Below, in pieces: positions 46,205 to 55,159 of a DNA stretch of 64,000 nt. The position numbers and the translations under genes are program-made. The notes beneath the pieces were generated by a model. It had not been told where the DNA came from, did no database searches, and saw nothing but the letters and a program-made list of their open reading frames with translations. The DNA is from AP-15 sp963703855 (GTDB lineage: Bacteria > Pseudomonadota > Alphaproteobacteria > ATCC43930 > CGMCC-115725): positions 62,001-126,000 of the forward strand of contig CAVPFW010000026.1 of the NCBI GenBank assembly GCA_963703855.1, read 5' to 3'. Numbering within the stretch: the first letter of the stretch is position 1; each line of letters opens with the position of its first letter.

Positions 46205-47043
46205 GCCGACATCCGCGGTTCGCTCCATGCGCGGCCGTTCTCGCCGCGCTGCTCTTATCGGGCGCCGCGAGCCGGGCCGTGACGCCCGCGGACCCCCCGA
46301 ATTGCCTCGCGCCGTCGGCGCTGACGGTGATCGACGGCGCGCTCCACCGCACCGCCGCGCGGATCGCCGAAGGCAAGAGCCTGACCATTCTCGCGATGGG
46401 CTCGTCCTCGACCCTGGGCGTCGGCGCCAGCAGCCTGGCGATGAGCTATCCGAGCCGGCTCGAGCGGGCGCTGAAAGACGCGTTTCCGACCGTCGCGATC
46501 AGGGTCGTCAACCATGGCCGCGGCGGTCAGGACGTGGGCGAGGAACTGGCCCGGTTGAGCCGCGACATCGCTGCCGAGCATCCCGATCTGGTGATCTGGC
46601 AAGTCGGCACCAACGCGCTGCTGCGGCATGACGACCTCGCGGCGGACGGGCGGCTGATCGAACGGGGCATCGACTTGATGAAAGGAGACGGGATCGACAT
46701 TGTGCTGATGGATCTGCAATACGCGCCGCGGGTTCTCCTGCGCCGGGCGTGGGCCGAGATGGAGCAGTTGATCGCGGAAATCGCTGCGCGCGCCCATATC
46801 GGCCGCTTTCGCCGTTTCGATGTCATGCGCGAGTGGGACCATACCCGACAGCTGGCACCGGCGGCGCTGATCGGCCCCGATGGGCTGCATATGACGGATG
46901 CGAGCTACGGCTGTCTTGCCGATCTGCTCGCGCGATCGCTCGCCGAGCAATGGCGGGCGCAGGGCAAGATCGCGGAGTTGTCGCACCGCAGCCCGAACGC
47001 GGTCGCCGGAGGCGAACAGCCGCTTATCAGAGTGGCGCGCTAG
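46201..47043 (+). CDS. exported SGNH hydrolase-like esterase
   Basis: 280 residues, ATG 46201 overlapping the previous stop (ATGA). A signal peptide is followed by ILAMGSSSTLGVGASS (block I, Ser in GSS), VVNHGRGGQDV (block II), VIWQVGTNALL (block III) and GPDGLHMTDASYG, with the catalytic Asp and His of block V. It is the intact partner of the preceding gene and probably an acyl-group esterase or transferase acting on the same polysaccharide as the OpgC protein. Confidence 0.8.
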   Translation: MSRHPRFAPCAAVLAALLLSGAASRAVTPADPPNCLAPSALTVIDGALHRTAARIAEGKSLTILAMGSSSTLGVGASSLAMSYPSRLERALKDAFPTVAIRVVNHGRGGQDVGEELARLSRDIAAEHPDLVIWQVGTNALLRHDDLAADGRLIERGIDLMKGDGIDIVLMDLQYAPRVLLRRAWAEMEQLIAEIAARAHIGRFRRFDVMREWDHTRQLAPAALIGPDGLHMTDASYGCLADLLARSLAEQWRAQGKIAELSHRSPNAVAGGEQPLIRVAR

Positions 47044-47714
47044 GGCCGGGCTTTCGATCGCAGGCTGTCCGCCGGCGAAAGGGCGCCGATCGGGCGTGCA
47101 GAGGGGCGGTGCTGATTTCGGGTCGAGCCCGGCATCGACCTCGGCAACAGCGTCTACCATAGCCGAAGCCGCTGTGACTGTCGCAAACGTGCCGGTTGCC
47201 GCAATCGACGGTATTTGCCGGAGTGCGGCAGAACGCCGCGGTCGCCGGCTTCGGTGCCGCGACAGACGCCGCCGGGCGTCCCCCGAGCGGTGACAATCGC
47301 CGACCGTTAACCTACATTTTTATTGGGATTTCCGGATTCCCAATATATGCTGAGGAGAATTGGGAAGGTGGCCACAACATGTTGTCCGAATCCCGCGCGA
47401 TGGCGCATCAGGGTGGGCTGGCCCACAGACCGATCTCCGCGTGGCGCGAAGTGCCGCGAAGGTCCGTACTCTCGCCACAAAGGCTTGGCATACTGATTGC
47501 GATCGAAATCGGTGGGGAACCTTTCGCGGTCGGCAGCGGTCTGGCTGTTTGGGGTCGGCTGCCGGGGCGGTCGTTCTCAGCGGACGGTCGTGGGCTGCCG
47601 AACCGCGATCGGAGAACATGTGGATTTGGGCGAATGTTTTGCGGCGCGCGACGTTCGCTTATCGGGACGACCTGGGGTGGCTGAGTTGAGCGCCGGCGTC
47701 GGTTGAGGTGTGAC
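47044..47714. other. 670-nt gap before prkA
   Basis: Open frames exist on both strands but show no protein pattern. The stretch holds the inverted repeat listed at 47322-47344 and, just after it, a second TTGGGA-type sequence (AATTGGGAAGG). GAGGTG before the proposed prkA start is the only recognisable expression signal. It is probably regulatory DNA, possibly with a long 5' leader. Confidence 0.4.
47322..47344. promoter_or_regulatory. 7-bp inverted repeat upstream of prkA
   Basis: ATTGGGA, 9 nt, TCCCAAT is a perfect inverted repeat in an AT-rich pocket about 370 bp upstream of prkA. Size and placement fit a regulator operator. The protein is unknown. Confidence 0.35.
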
Positions 47715-49664
47715 ATGAGATTCGAGGACGACGGGATTTTCGGGCTCTATTCACGGTTATACGATAACCGCCGGGAGCTTGAGCTTTCCCTCGAGGACTA
47801 TCTGAGAAAGTGCTCGGACGATCCGTCCTTCTATGCCGGCGCCGCCGAGCGCATGCTGCGGGCGATCGGCGAACCGGCAATGGTCGATACCAGCCAAGAC
47901 GGGCGTCTCGGCCGCATCTTCATGAACCGCACCATCAAGGTCTACCCCGAGTTCGCGGATTTCTTCGGGATGGAGGAAACCATCGAACGGATCGTCGGGT
48001 TCTTCCGGCACGCCGCGCAGGGGCTTGAGGAGCGCAAGCAGATCCTCTACCTGTTGGGTCCGGTCGGCGGCGGCAAATCCTCGCTCGCCGAACGGCTGAA
48101 GCAGCTGATGGAGAAGGAGCCGGTCTATGCGCTGAAGGCCGGCAAGGAGATCAGCCCGGTGTTTGAAAGCCCGCTCGGGCTGTTCGATCCGCTGACCCTC
48201 GGCCCCGAGCTCGAGAAGCGCTACGGCGTCCCGCTGCGGCGCCTCACCGGCACGATCTCGCCTTGGGCGGTCAAGCGGCTCGAGGAGTTCGGCGGCGACA
48301 TCACCAAATTCACCGTCGTCCGGCTGCAGCCCTCGCGGCTCAAGCAGATCTGCATCTCCAAGACCGAGCCCGGCGACGAGAACAACCAGGACGTCTCGAG
48401 CCTCGTCGGCAAGGTCGACATCCGCAAGCTCGAGTTTTTCAGCCAGAACGACCCCGACGCCTATTCGTATTCGGGCGGGCTCAACCGCACGACCCAGGGC
48501 CTGCTCGAATTCGTCGAGATGTTCAAGGCCCCGATCAAGATGCTGCACCCGCTGTTGACCTCGACCCAGGAGGGCAATTACGTCGGCTCCGAGAATATCG
48601 GCGGCATTCCTTATCAGGGCATCGTGCTGGCGCATTCGAACGAGGCCGAATGGCAGACCTTCAAAAACAACAAGAACAACGAGGCCTTCATCGACCGCAT
48701 CTCGGTGATCAAGGTGCCGTACTGCCTGCGCAGCACCGAGGAGCGCAAGATCTACGAGAAGCTTCTGCAGAACAGCGAGCTGGCCCATGCGGCGTGCGCG
48801 CCGTCGACCTTGGACATACTGTCGCGCTTCAGCGTGCTGTCGCGGCTGAAGCCGCATGAGAATTCGAATTTGCATTCGAAGATGCGGGTCTATGACGGCG
48901 AAAGCCTGAAGGACACCGATCCGCGCGCCAAATCCGGGCAGGAATACCGCGACGCGGCCGGGGTCGACGAGGGCATGGACGGCATCTCGACCCGCTTTGC
49001 CTTCAAGGTGCTGTCGAGCACGTTCAACTTCGACACCCAGGAGGTGGCGGCCGATCCGGTCCATCTGATGTACGTGCTCGAGCAGGCGATCTGGCGCGAG
49101 CAGTTCCCGGACGATGTCGAGAAGAAATATCTGAACTTCATCAAGGCCGAGCTGGCGCCGCGCTACGCCGAGTTCATCGGCCACGAGATCCAGAAGGCCT
49201 ATCTCGAATCGTATTCCGATTATGGCCAGAACCTGTTCGACCGGTATGTCGCCTATGCCGATGCGTGGATCGAGGACTCCGACTACAAGGATCCCGACAC
49301 CGGCCAATTGATGAACCGCGAGCTCCTCAATCAGGAGCTGTCGAAGATCGAGAAGCCGGCCGGGATCGCCAACCCCAAGGACTTTCGCAACGAGGTCGTC
49401 AAGTTCGCGCTGCGGGCGCGCGCCGGCATCTCCGGGCGCAACCCGTCCTGGACCTCGTATGAAAAGTTGCGCGAGGTAATCGAGCGGCGCATGTTCTCAC
49501 AGGTCGAGGATCTGTTGCCGGTGATCAGCTTTGGCTCCAAGAAGGACAGCGATACCGAGAAGAAGCACGCCGACTTTCTCGAGCGGATGGTGGCGCGCGG
49601 CTACACCGAGCGTCAGGTGCGCCGGCTGGTCGAGTGGTATATGCGGGTGAACAAGGCCGGGTAG
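47715..49664 (+). CDS. prkA: PrkA family serine protein kinase
   Basis: 649 residues from ATG 47715 (MRFEDDGIFGLYSRLYDNRRE), GAGGTG upstream. An AAA-type P-loop (LGPVGGGKSSLAERL) near residue 108, followed by the PrkA core with ISPVFESPLGLFDP, and a C-terminal kinase-like domain (LEQAIWREQFPDDVEKKYLN). PrkA with YeaH and SpoVR forms a conserved gene triad linked to stationary phase and stress in many bacteria. Here it is the first gene of that set. Confidence 0.93.
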   Translation: MRFEDDGIFGLYSRLYDNRRELELSLEDYLRKCSDDPSFYAGAAERMLRAIGEPAMVDTSQDGRLGRIFMNRTIKVYPEFADFFGMEETIERIVGFFRHAAQGLEERKQILYLLGPVGGGKSSLAERLKQLMEKEPVYALKAGKEISPVFESPLGLFDPLTLGPELEKRYGVPLRRLTGTISPWAVKRLEEFGGDITKFTVVRLQPSRLKQICISKTEPGDENNQDVSSLVGKVDIRKLEFFSQNDPDAYSYSGGLNRTTQGLLEFVEMFKAPIKMLHPLLTSTQEGNYVGSENIGGIPYQGIVLAHSNEAEWQTFKNNKNNEAFIDRISVIKVPYCLRSTEERKIYEKLLQNSELAHAACAPSTLDILSRFSVLSRLKPHENSNLHSKMRVYDGESLKDTDPRAKSGQEYRDAAGVDEGMDGISTRFAFKVLSSTFNFDTQEVAADPVHLMYVLEQAIWREQFPDDVEKKYLNFIKAELAPRYAEFIGHEIQKAYLESYSDYGQNLFDRYVAYADAWIEDSDYKDPDTGQLMNRELLNQELSKIEKPAGIANPKDFRNEVVKFALRARAGISGRNPSWTSYEKLREVIERRMFSQVEDLLPVISFGSKKDSDTEKKHADFLERMVARGYTERQVRRLVEWYMRVNKAG

Positions 49665-49696
49665 GCGGGTCTGGCGACCGGTCTGGAGGGAAGACG

Positions 49697-50986
49697 ATGA
49701 ACATTGTCGACCGCCGTCCCAACCCCAAGGGCAAGAGCCTAAGCAACCGGCAGCGCTTCTTGTCGCGGGCGCGAGCCGAGGTGAAATCGGCGGTGCAGAA
49801 CGCACTGCGCAAGCGCAAGGTCGCGGATATCGAGCACGGCGAAAAGGTGGCGATCCCGATGCGCGGGATCGTCGAGCCGGTGTTTCACCACAGCCGCCGC
49901 ACCGGCCGCAACGAGCATGTCGTGCCGGGCAACAAGGAGTATGTCAGAGGCGACGAGATACCGCGCCCGACCGGCGGCGAGGGGCGCGGCGGCTCGCAGG
50001 GCAGCCCCGACGGATCAGGTGAGGACGCTTTTGAGTTTACCCTGTCGAAGGACGAGTTCCTCGACATGTTCTTTGAGGACCTCGAGCTGCCGGATCTGGT
50101 GAAGAAGAGCCTCAAGGAGACGTTCGCGGTCGATCTGCAGCGCGCCGGCTACACGGTGACCGGCAGCCCGGCCAATCTCAGCATCCGCCGCACCATGCGC
50201 AACAGCATGGCGCGCCGGATTTCGCTGCGGCGGCCCAAGCAATGGGAGGTCGAAGCATTGCGCGAGGCGCTTGCGGATGCGCGCGCCCGCCAGGACGAGG
50301 AGCAGGCGCGGAAGCTGGTGCTCGAGCTCGATCGCGCCGAGTTCCGCAGCAAGATCATCCCCTATATCGACCCGCTCGATGTTCGCTATAATCGTTTCGA
50401 GCGCGTGCCGCGGCCCAATACCGAGGCGGTGATGTTCTGTCTGATGGACGTGTCGGGGTCGATGACTGAAGCGATGAAGGATCTCGCCAAGCGATTCTTC
50501 ATGCTGCTGCACGTTTTTCTGATCCGGCGCTACCGCCATGTCGACGTCGTCTTCATCCGCCACACCAGCACCGCGGAAGAGGTCGACGAGGAGACCTTTT
50601 TCTACAGCCGCGAAACCGGCGGCACCGTGGTGTCGACCGCGCTCGAAAAGATGCTGGAGATCGCGCGGGCGCGCTATCCGACGGATCGCTGGAACATCTA
50701 TGCCGCTCAGGCCTCCGACGGCGATAATTACGGTGCCGACAGCGGTCGGTGCGTCGCATTGCTGGGTGGTGAGGTGTTGCCGCTGTGCCAGTATTTCGCT
50801 TATGTCGAGGTCGGCGACGGGATGGGCGGCAGCCTGACCGGCCTCGCGCGCGACAGCGATCTGTGGCGGGCCTACAGCGAGGTGGCGCCGGCCCACCCGC
50901 ATTTCGCGATGCGCCGGGTCGGCGATCCGTCGCAGATCTTCTCGGTTTTCCACGAACTGTTTGCGAAAGGGGGCGTCCGTGCCTGA
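49697..50986 (+). CDS. yeaH: YeaH/YhbH family protein (VWA-type)
   Basis: 429 residues, GGAGGGAAG before ATG 49697. MNIVDRRPNPKGKSLSNRQRF is the conserved start, and a von Willebrand A-like metal site DVSGSM lies in the second half (VMFCLMDVSGSMTEAMKDLAKRF). The Ser/Gly-rich loop near residues 90-115 is usual for the family. It is the second member of the PrkA/YeaH/SpoVR triad; a direct biochemical role is not known. Confidence 0.92.
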   Translation: MNIVDRRPNPKGKSLSNRQRFLSRARAEVKSAVQNALRKRKVADIEHGEKVAIPMRGIVEPVFHHSRRTGRNEHVVPGNKEYVRGDEIPRPTGGEGRGGSQGSPDGSGEDAFEFTLSKDEFLDMFFEDLELPDLVKKSLKETFAVDLQRAGYTVTGSPANLSIRRTMRNSMARRISLRRPKQWEVEALREALADARARQDEEQARKLVLELDRAEFRSKIIPYIDPLDVRYNRFERVPRPNTEAVMFCLMDVSGSMTEAMKDLAKRFFMLLHVFLIRRYRHVDVVFIRHTSTAEEVDEETFFYSRETGGTVVSTALEKMLEIARARYPTDRWNIYAAQASDGDNYGADSGRCVALLGGEVLPLCQYFAYVEVGDGMGGSLTGLARDSDLWRAYSEVAPAHPHFAMRRVGDPSQIFSVFHELFAKGGVRA

Positions 50987-52556
50987 CACACGCTCCATGT
51001 CTATGCCCATGGCCGGGCTCGAAGCCGCGGCGCCGCTGTTCAACGGGCCGAACTGGGATTATGCGGCGCTGCGCCAGACCTATGGCGCGATCGAACGAAT
51101 CGCGGTGGACGAGCTCGGCCTCGATGTCTACCCCGTCCAGGTCGAGGTCATCACCTCCGAGCAGATGCTCGACGCCTACGCGTCGGTCGGCCTGCCGCTG
51201 ATGTATCCTCATTGGAGCTTCGGCAAGCGCTTCGCCTTTCACGAGACCCTCTACCGCAAGGGGCTGCAAGGGCTCGCCTACGAGATCGTCATCAACTCCA
51301 ATCCTTGCATCTGCTACATCATGGAAGAAAACTCCATGACCATGCAGACCCTGGTGATGGCGCATGCCGCCTTTGGCCACAACCACTTCTTCAAGAATAA
51401 CTATCTGTTCCGGCAGTGGACCGATGCCAACGGCATTTTGGATTACCTGAGCTTTGCCCGCGATTATGTCGCCAAATGCGAGGAACGGCACGGGACCGAG
51501 GCGGTCGAACGCGTCCTCGACGCCGCCCATGCGCTCAAGGACCACGGGGTCAACCGCTATGCCCATCGCACCAGGCCCAATCTCGCCGAAGAGCAGCGTC
51601 GGGCCGAGGAATGGCGGGCGCATGCCGAGGCGACCTACAACGATCTGTGGCGCACCGTCCCCGGCACCGGAAAGGATAAGGACGATCCCGACGCGACCGA
51701 GGCACGGCTCCAGGAAATCAAGCGCGAGCTCGGCCTGCCCGAGGAGAACCTGCTCTACCTGATCGAAAAGCGGGCGCCGCGGCTCGAGGACTGGCAGCGC
51801 GAATTGGTTCGCATCGTCCGCCTGATCGCGCAATATTTCTACCCGCAAAAGCAGACCCAGATGATGAATGAAGGCTGCGCCACCTTCGTTCATTACGAGA
51901 TCATGCGCCGACTCCACGACAAGGGGCTGATCACCGAAGGCTCGATGCTCGAATTCCTGCATTCGCATTCGAGCGTCGTCTTTCAACCCGATTTCGACGA
52001 CCCTCGCTTCAGCGGGCTCAACCCCTATGCGCTCGGTTTCGCGATGATGAGCGACATTCGCCGCATCTGCGAGGAGCCGACCGAGGAGGATCGGGCTTGG
52101 TTCCCGGACATCGCCGGGGGCGGGAACGGCTATGGCGTGCTGCGCCACGCCTGGGCGAACTACCGCGACGAGAGCTTTGTGCTGCAGTATCTGAGCCCGG
52201 CGATGATCCGCAAGTTCAGGCTGTTCCACGTCTCCGACGACAGCACCAAGCCATCGCTGCGGGTCGAGGCCATCCACGACGATATCGGCTACCGCAAGAT
52301 CCGCAGCGCGCTGTCGCGGCAATACGATCTGTCGCGGCGCGAGCCCGACATCCAGGTGGTCGATGTCGATCTCAGGGGCGACCGTTGCCTGATTCTTGCG
52401 CATTATGTGCATAACGGCGTCCTGCTTGCTGAAAAAAGCTGCCGTGCGGTGCTGCGCCATGTGGCCGTGTTGTGGGGCTACTCGGTCAAGCTGCTCGAAA
52501 TCGACGCCGCGACCGAAAAGACCTTGAAGACCTATGAGGTCGCGCAGCCCGCCTGA
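50979..52556 (+). CDS. spoVR: SpoVR family protein
   Basis: 525 residues from GTG 50979, which overlaps the YeaH stop (GTGCCTGA); GGGGG lies 8 nt upstream. FNGPNWDYAALRQTYGAIERIAVDELGLDVYPVQVEVI starts the SpoVR domain, and CICYIMEENSMTMQTLVMAHAAFGHNHFFKNNY and MNEGCATFVHYEIMRRL are its most conserved parts. In Bacillus it acts in spore cortex formation; in Gram-negative bacteria it accompanies PrkA and YeaH. Confidence 0.93.
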   Translation: MPDTRSMSMPMAGLEAAAPLFNGPNWDYAALRQTYGAIERIAVDELGLDVYPVQVEVITSEQMLDAYASVGLPLMYPHWSFGKRFAFHETLYRKGLQGLAYEIVINSNPCICYIMEENSMTMQTLVMAHAAFGHNHFFKNNYLFRQWTDANGILDYLSFARDYVAKCEERHGTEAVERVLDAAHALKDHGVNRYAHRTRPNLAEEQRRAEEWRAHAEATYNDLWRTVPGTGKDKDDPDATEARLQEIKRELGLPEENLLYLIEKRAPRLEDWQRELVRIVRLIAQYFYPQKQTQMMNEGCATFVHYEIMRRLHDKGLITEGSMLEFLHSHSSVVFQPDFDDPRFSGLNPYALGFAMMSDIRRICEEPTEEDRAWFPDIAGGGNGYGVLRHAWANYRDESFVLQYLSPAMIRKFRLFHVSDDSTKPSLRVEAIHDDIGYRKIRSALSRQYDLSRREPDIQVVDVDLRGDRCLILAHYVHNGVLLAEKSCRAVLRHVAVLWGYSVKLLEIDAATEKTLKTYEVAQPA

Positions 52557-52613
52557 GGGTCTCGGGCGGCGAAATCCTGGTCGGACGGCCGCCGTCCAGC
52601 ACCGTCGCGCCAG

Positions 52614-53675
52614 ATGATTGTCCTCGGCTTGGAAACCAGCTGCGACGAGACCGCCGCCGCGGTTGTGGCCGATGGGTTGCCGGGTCCGCAGATCCGTTCG
52701 AACCTGATCCACTCGCAACTCTCCGAGCACGCCCCCTATGGCGGGGTCGTGCCGGAGGTCGCGGCGCGCGCGCATCTCGACCATCTCGACCGTCTCGTGT
52801 TGCGCGCGCTCGCGGAGGCTGCGGTCGGCGTCGCCGAACTCGACGCAGTGGCGGCGGCGGCCGGTCCCGGGCTGATCGGCGGCCTGATCGTCGGCACGAT
52901 GATGGCAAAGGGGATCGCCTGGGCCGCCGGCAAGCCGTTCATCGCGGTCAACCACCTCGAAGCTCATGCGCTGAGCGTCCGGCTGATCGACGACGTATCC
53001 TTTCCGTATCTGCTGCTGCTGGTCTCCGGCGGGCACTGCCAGCTGCTCGCCTGTGCCGGTGTCGGCTGCTATGCCCGCCTCGGCACGACCCTGGACGATG
53101 CCGCCGGCGAAGCGTTCGACAAAGCGGCGAAGCTGATCGGGCTCGGTTATCCCGGCGGTCCCGCCATCGAGCGTGCGGCACGGGGCGCAGATGAGCGGCG
53201 ATTTGCCCTGCCGCGCCCGCTCGCGGGCAGGCCAGGGTGCGATTTTTCATTCTCCGGGCTGAAGACGGCGGTGCGCCGGATCACTCTCGAACGGGCCCCT
53301 CTCGATCGACGCGATCGGGCCGATCTGGCCGCCGCGGTCGAGCTGGCGATCTGCGACGCGCTGTGCGATCGCACCGCCAACGCCATTGCCTGGTTTCGCC
53401 GTAACCGCCCCGAGGGCAGAAGCCTAGTCGTGGCCGGCGGCGTCGCCGCCAACACCCGGCTGCGCTGCCGCCTCGCCGGCCTCGCCGACGCCGCGGGCCT
53501 CGATTTTGTCGCGCCGCCGCCGGCGCTGTGCACCGACAACGCGGCGATGATCGCCTGGGCCGGGTTGGAGCGGCTGCGCCTCGGGCTCGTCGATGGTCTC
53601 GATGCGGCGCTGCGCCCGCGCTGGCCGCTCGATGCCGGGGCTCCCGTGCGTCCGGGAGCGGGGGTCAAGGCATGA
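52614..53675 (+). CDS. tsaD: tRNA N6-threonylcarbamoyladenosine transferase subunit TsaD
   Basis: 353 residues. GLETSCDETAAAVV is the Kae1/TsaD start, HLEAHALS carries the two metal-binding His residues, and LVSGGHCQLL and VAGGVAANTRLR line the nucleotide site. It transfers the threonylcarbamoyl group to A37 of ANN-decoding tRNAs. The gene is followed closely by gpsA, a common alphaproteobacterial pairing. Confidence 0.95.
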   Translation: MIVLGLETSCDETAAAVVADGLPGPQIRSNLIHSQLSEHAPYGGVVPEVAARAHLDHLDRLVLRALAEAAVGVAELDAVAAAAGPGLIGGLIVGTMMAKGIAWAAGKPFIAVNHLEAHALSVRLIDDVSFPYLLLLVSGGHCQLLACAGVGCYARLGTTLDDAAGEAFDKAAKLIGLGYPGGPAIERAARGADERRFALPRPLAGRPGCDFSFSGLKTAVRRITLERAPLDRRDRADLAAAVELAICDALCDRTANAIAWFRRNRPEGRSLVVAGGVAANTRLRCRLAGLADAAGLDFVAPPPALCTDNAAMIAWAGLERLRLGLVDGLDAALRPRWPLDAGAPVRPGAGVKA

Positions 53676-53706
53676 TATCCCGCATGATCCCTGCGGGCAT
53701 GCCGCC

Positions 53707-54696
53707 GTGAGGCGGCTCGCGATCATCGGCGCCGGCTCCTGGGGGACGGCTCTGGCGACGGTCGCACGACGCGCCGGCTCAACCCCGGTGCTGTGGGCGC
53801 GCGACCCCGAAATTGTCGCCGCGGTCAACGAGCGGCACGAAAACAGGCTCTATCTGCCCGGCATCGAGCTCGACCCGACGATCGCCGCGACCGGCGACAT
53901 CGAGGCGGCGGTGGCCGCAGCCGATGCCGCGCTTCTCGCCGTCCCGGCGCAGTTTCTGCGCGGTGTGCTCGATGCCCTGCGCCGCGTTTTGCCGCCGGGA
54001 TTGCCGCTCTTGCATTGCGCCAAAGGAATCGAGGCGGGCTCGCAGGCCACGATGTCGCAGATCGGCGTCGCGATGCTTCCGTCCTCGCCCTTTGCGGTGC
54101 TGTCCGGCCCGAGCTTCGCCGCCGAGGTCGCTCGCGGGCTGCCGACTGCGGTGACCATCGCCAGCGCCGACACGGTGCTCGCCGAAAGCTTTATGGCGGC
54201 CTTGGGTAGCAGTCGGTTTCGCCCCTATCTGTCGCCGGATCCGATCGGCGTGGAAATCGGCGGCGCGGTCAAGAACGTGCTGGCGATCGCCTGTGGCATC
54301 GTCATCGGGTGCGGGCTCGGCAACAACGCCCGAGCCGCGCTGATCACCCGCGGGCTGGCGGAGATGGTGCGGCTCGGGCTGTCTCAGGGGGCCCGCGCGG
54401 AGACTTTCCGCGGGCTCTCCGGGCTCGGCGATCTGGTCCTGACGTGCAGCGCCGCGGAGTCGCGCAATTATGCCCTCGGCCTGGCGCTGGGCCATGGGCA
54501 AAGCCTCGCCGCCGCGCTCGGCGGACGCCGTTCGGTGGTCGAAGGCGTCGCGACCTCTGCCGCCGTCGCCGGACTGGCCGCGAGGCTCGGGATCGAGATG
54601 CCGATCAGCGAGGCGGTCGATGCGGTCCTGCATCGCGCGGCGCCGATCGATACGATGACCGACCGGCTGCTGCGCCGGCCCTATCGGGCGGAATAG
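53707..54696 (+). CDS. gpsA: NAD(P)-dependent glycerol-3-phosphate dehydrogenase
   Basis: 329 residues from the GTG at 53707 (VRRLAIIGAGSWGTALATVARRAG), chosen because the NAD-binding strand starts there. GAGSWGTALA, CAKGIE and EIGGAVKNVLAIACGIVIGCGLGNNARAALITRGLAEM form the full active site. It reduces dihydroxyacetone phosphate to sn-glycerol 3-phosphate for phospholipid synthesis. Confidence 0.95.
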   Translation: MRRLAIIGAGSWGTALATVARRAGSTPVLWARDPEIVAAVNERHENRLYLPGIELDPTIAATGDIEAAVAAADAALLAVPAQFLRGVLDALRRVLPPGLPLLHCAKGIEAGSQATMSQIGVAMLPSSPFAVLSGPSFAAEVARGLPTAVTIASADTVLAESFMAALGSSRFRPYLSPDPIGVEIGGAVKNVLAIACGIVIGCGLGNNARAALITRGLAEMVRLGLSQGARAETFRGLSGLGDLVLTCSAAESRNYALGLALGHGQSLAAALGGRRSVVEGVATSAAVAGLAARLGIEMPISEAVDAVLHRAAPIDTMTDRLLRRPYRAE

Positions 54697-54812
54697 ATGG
54701 CGGCGTCGCGGCGCTTGCTCCGGCGGGCGATGCAGATCACGGAAAAGGCTTTTCCGGGCCGACCGAAAGCCAATATCATGCGAGAGAGAGCAAGCGATCG
54801 GCCCGGGTCGAT

Positions 54813-55139
54813 ATGAGGGATAACGGAAAACGCGGCGAGGAAGGACCGGGTACCGGGGTCGTCGTCAAGGCCAAGCCGAAGACGAAGAAGCCCTCGATGT
54901 ACAAGGTCCTGATGCTAAACGACGATTACACGCCGATGGAGTTCGTTGTCCATATTCTGGAGCGGTTCTTCGCCAAGAGCCGACAGGAAGCGACCCGCAT
55001 CATGCTGCACGTGCATCGTCGCGGGGTCGGGATCTGCGGCGTTTACACTTACGAGGTAGCCGAGACCAAGGTGACCCAGGTCATGGATTTCGCCCGGCAG
55101 CACCAGCATCCGCTGCAGTGCACGCTGGAGAAGGACTAG
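54813..55139 (+). CDS. clpS: ATP-dependent Clp protease adaptor ClpS
   Basis: 108 residues, ATG 54813. MYKVLMLNDDYTPMEFVVHIL is the ClpS core with the N-end-rule pocket residues (Asn-Asp), and later HVHRRGVGICGVYTYEVAETK. It delivers N-degron substrates to ClpA, which is encoded 20 nt downstream. The first ~25 residues are a charged flexible tail, as usual. Confidence 0.96.
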   Translation: MRDNGKRGEEGPGTGVVVKAKPKTKKPSMYKVLMLNDDYTPMEFVVHILERFFAKSRQEATRIMLHVHRRGVGICGVYTYEVAETKVTQVMDFARQHQHPLQCTLEKD

Positions 55140-55159
55140 GCAAGGAAGGAAGGGCGGGA

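Noticed and set aside
50553..53036. Minus-strand frame of 827 codons across yeaH, spoVR and tsaD
   Set aside because: Spans three conserved genes on the other strand and has no motif of its own.
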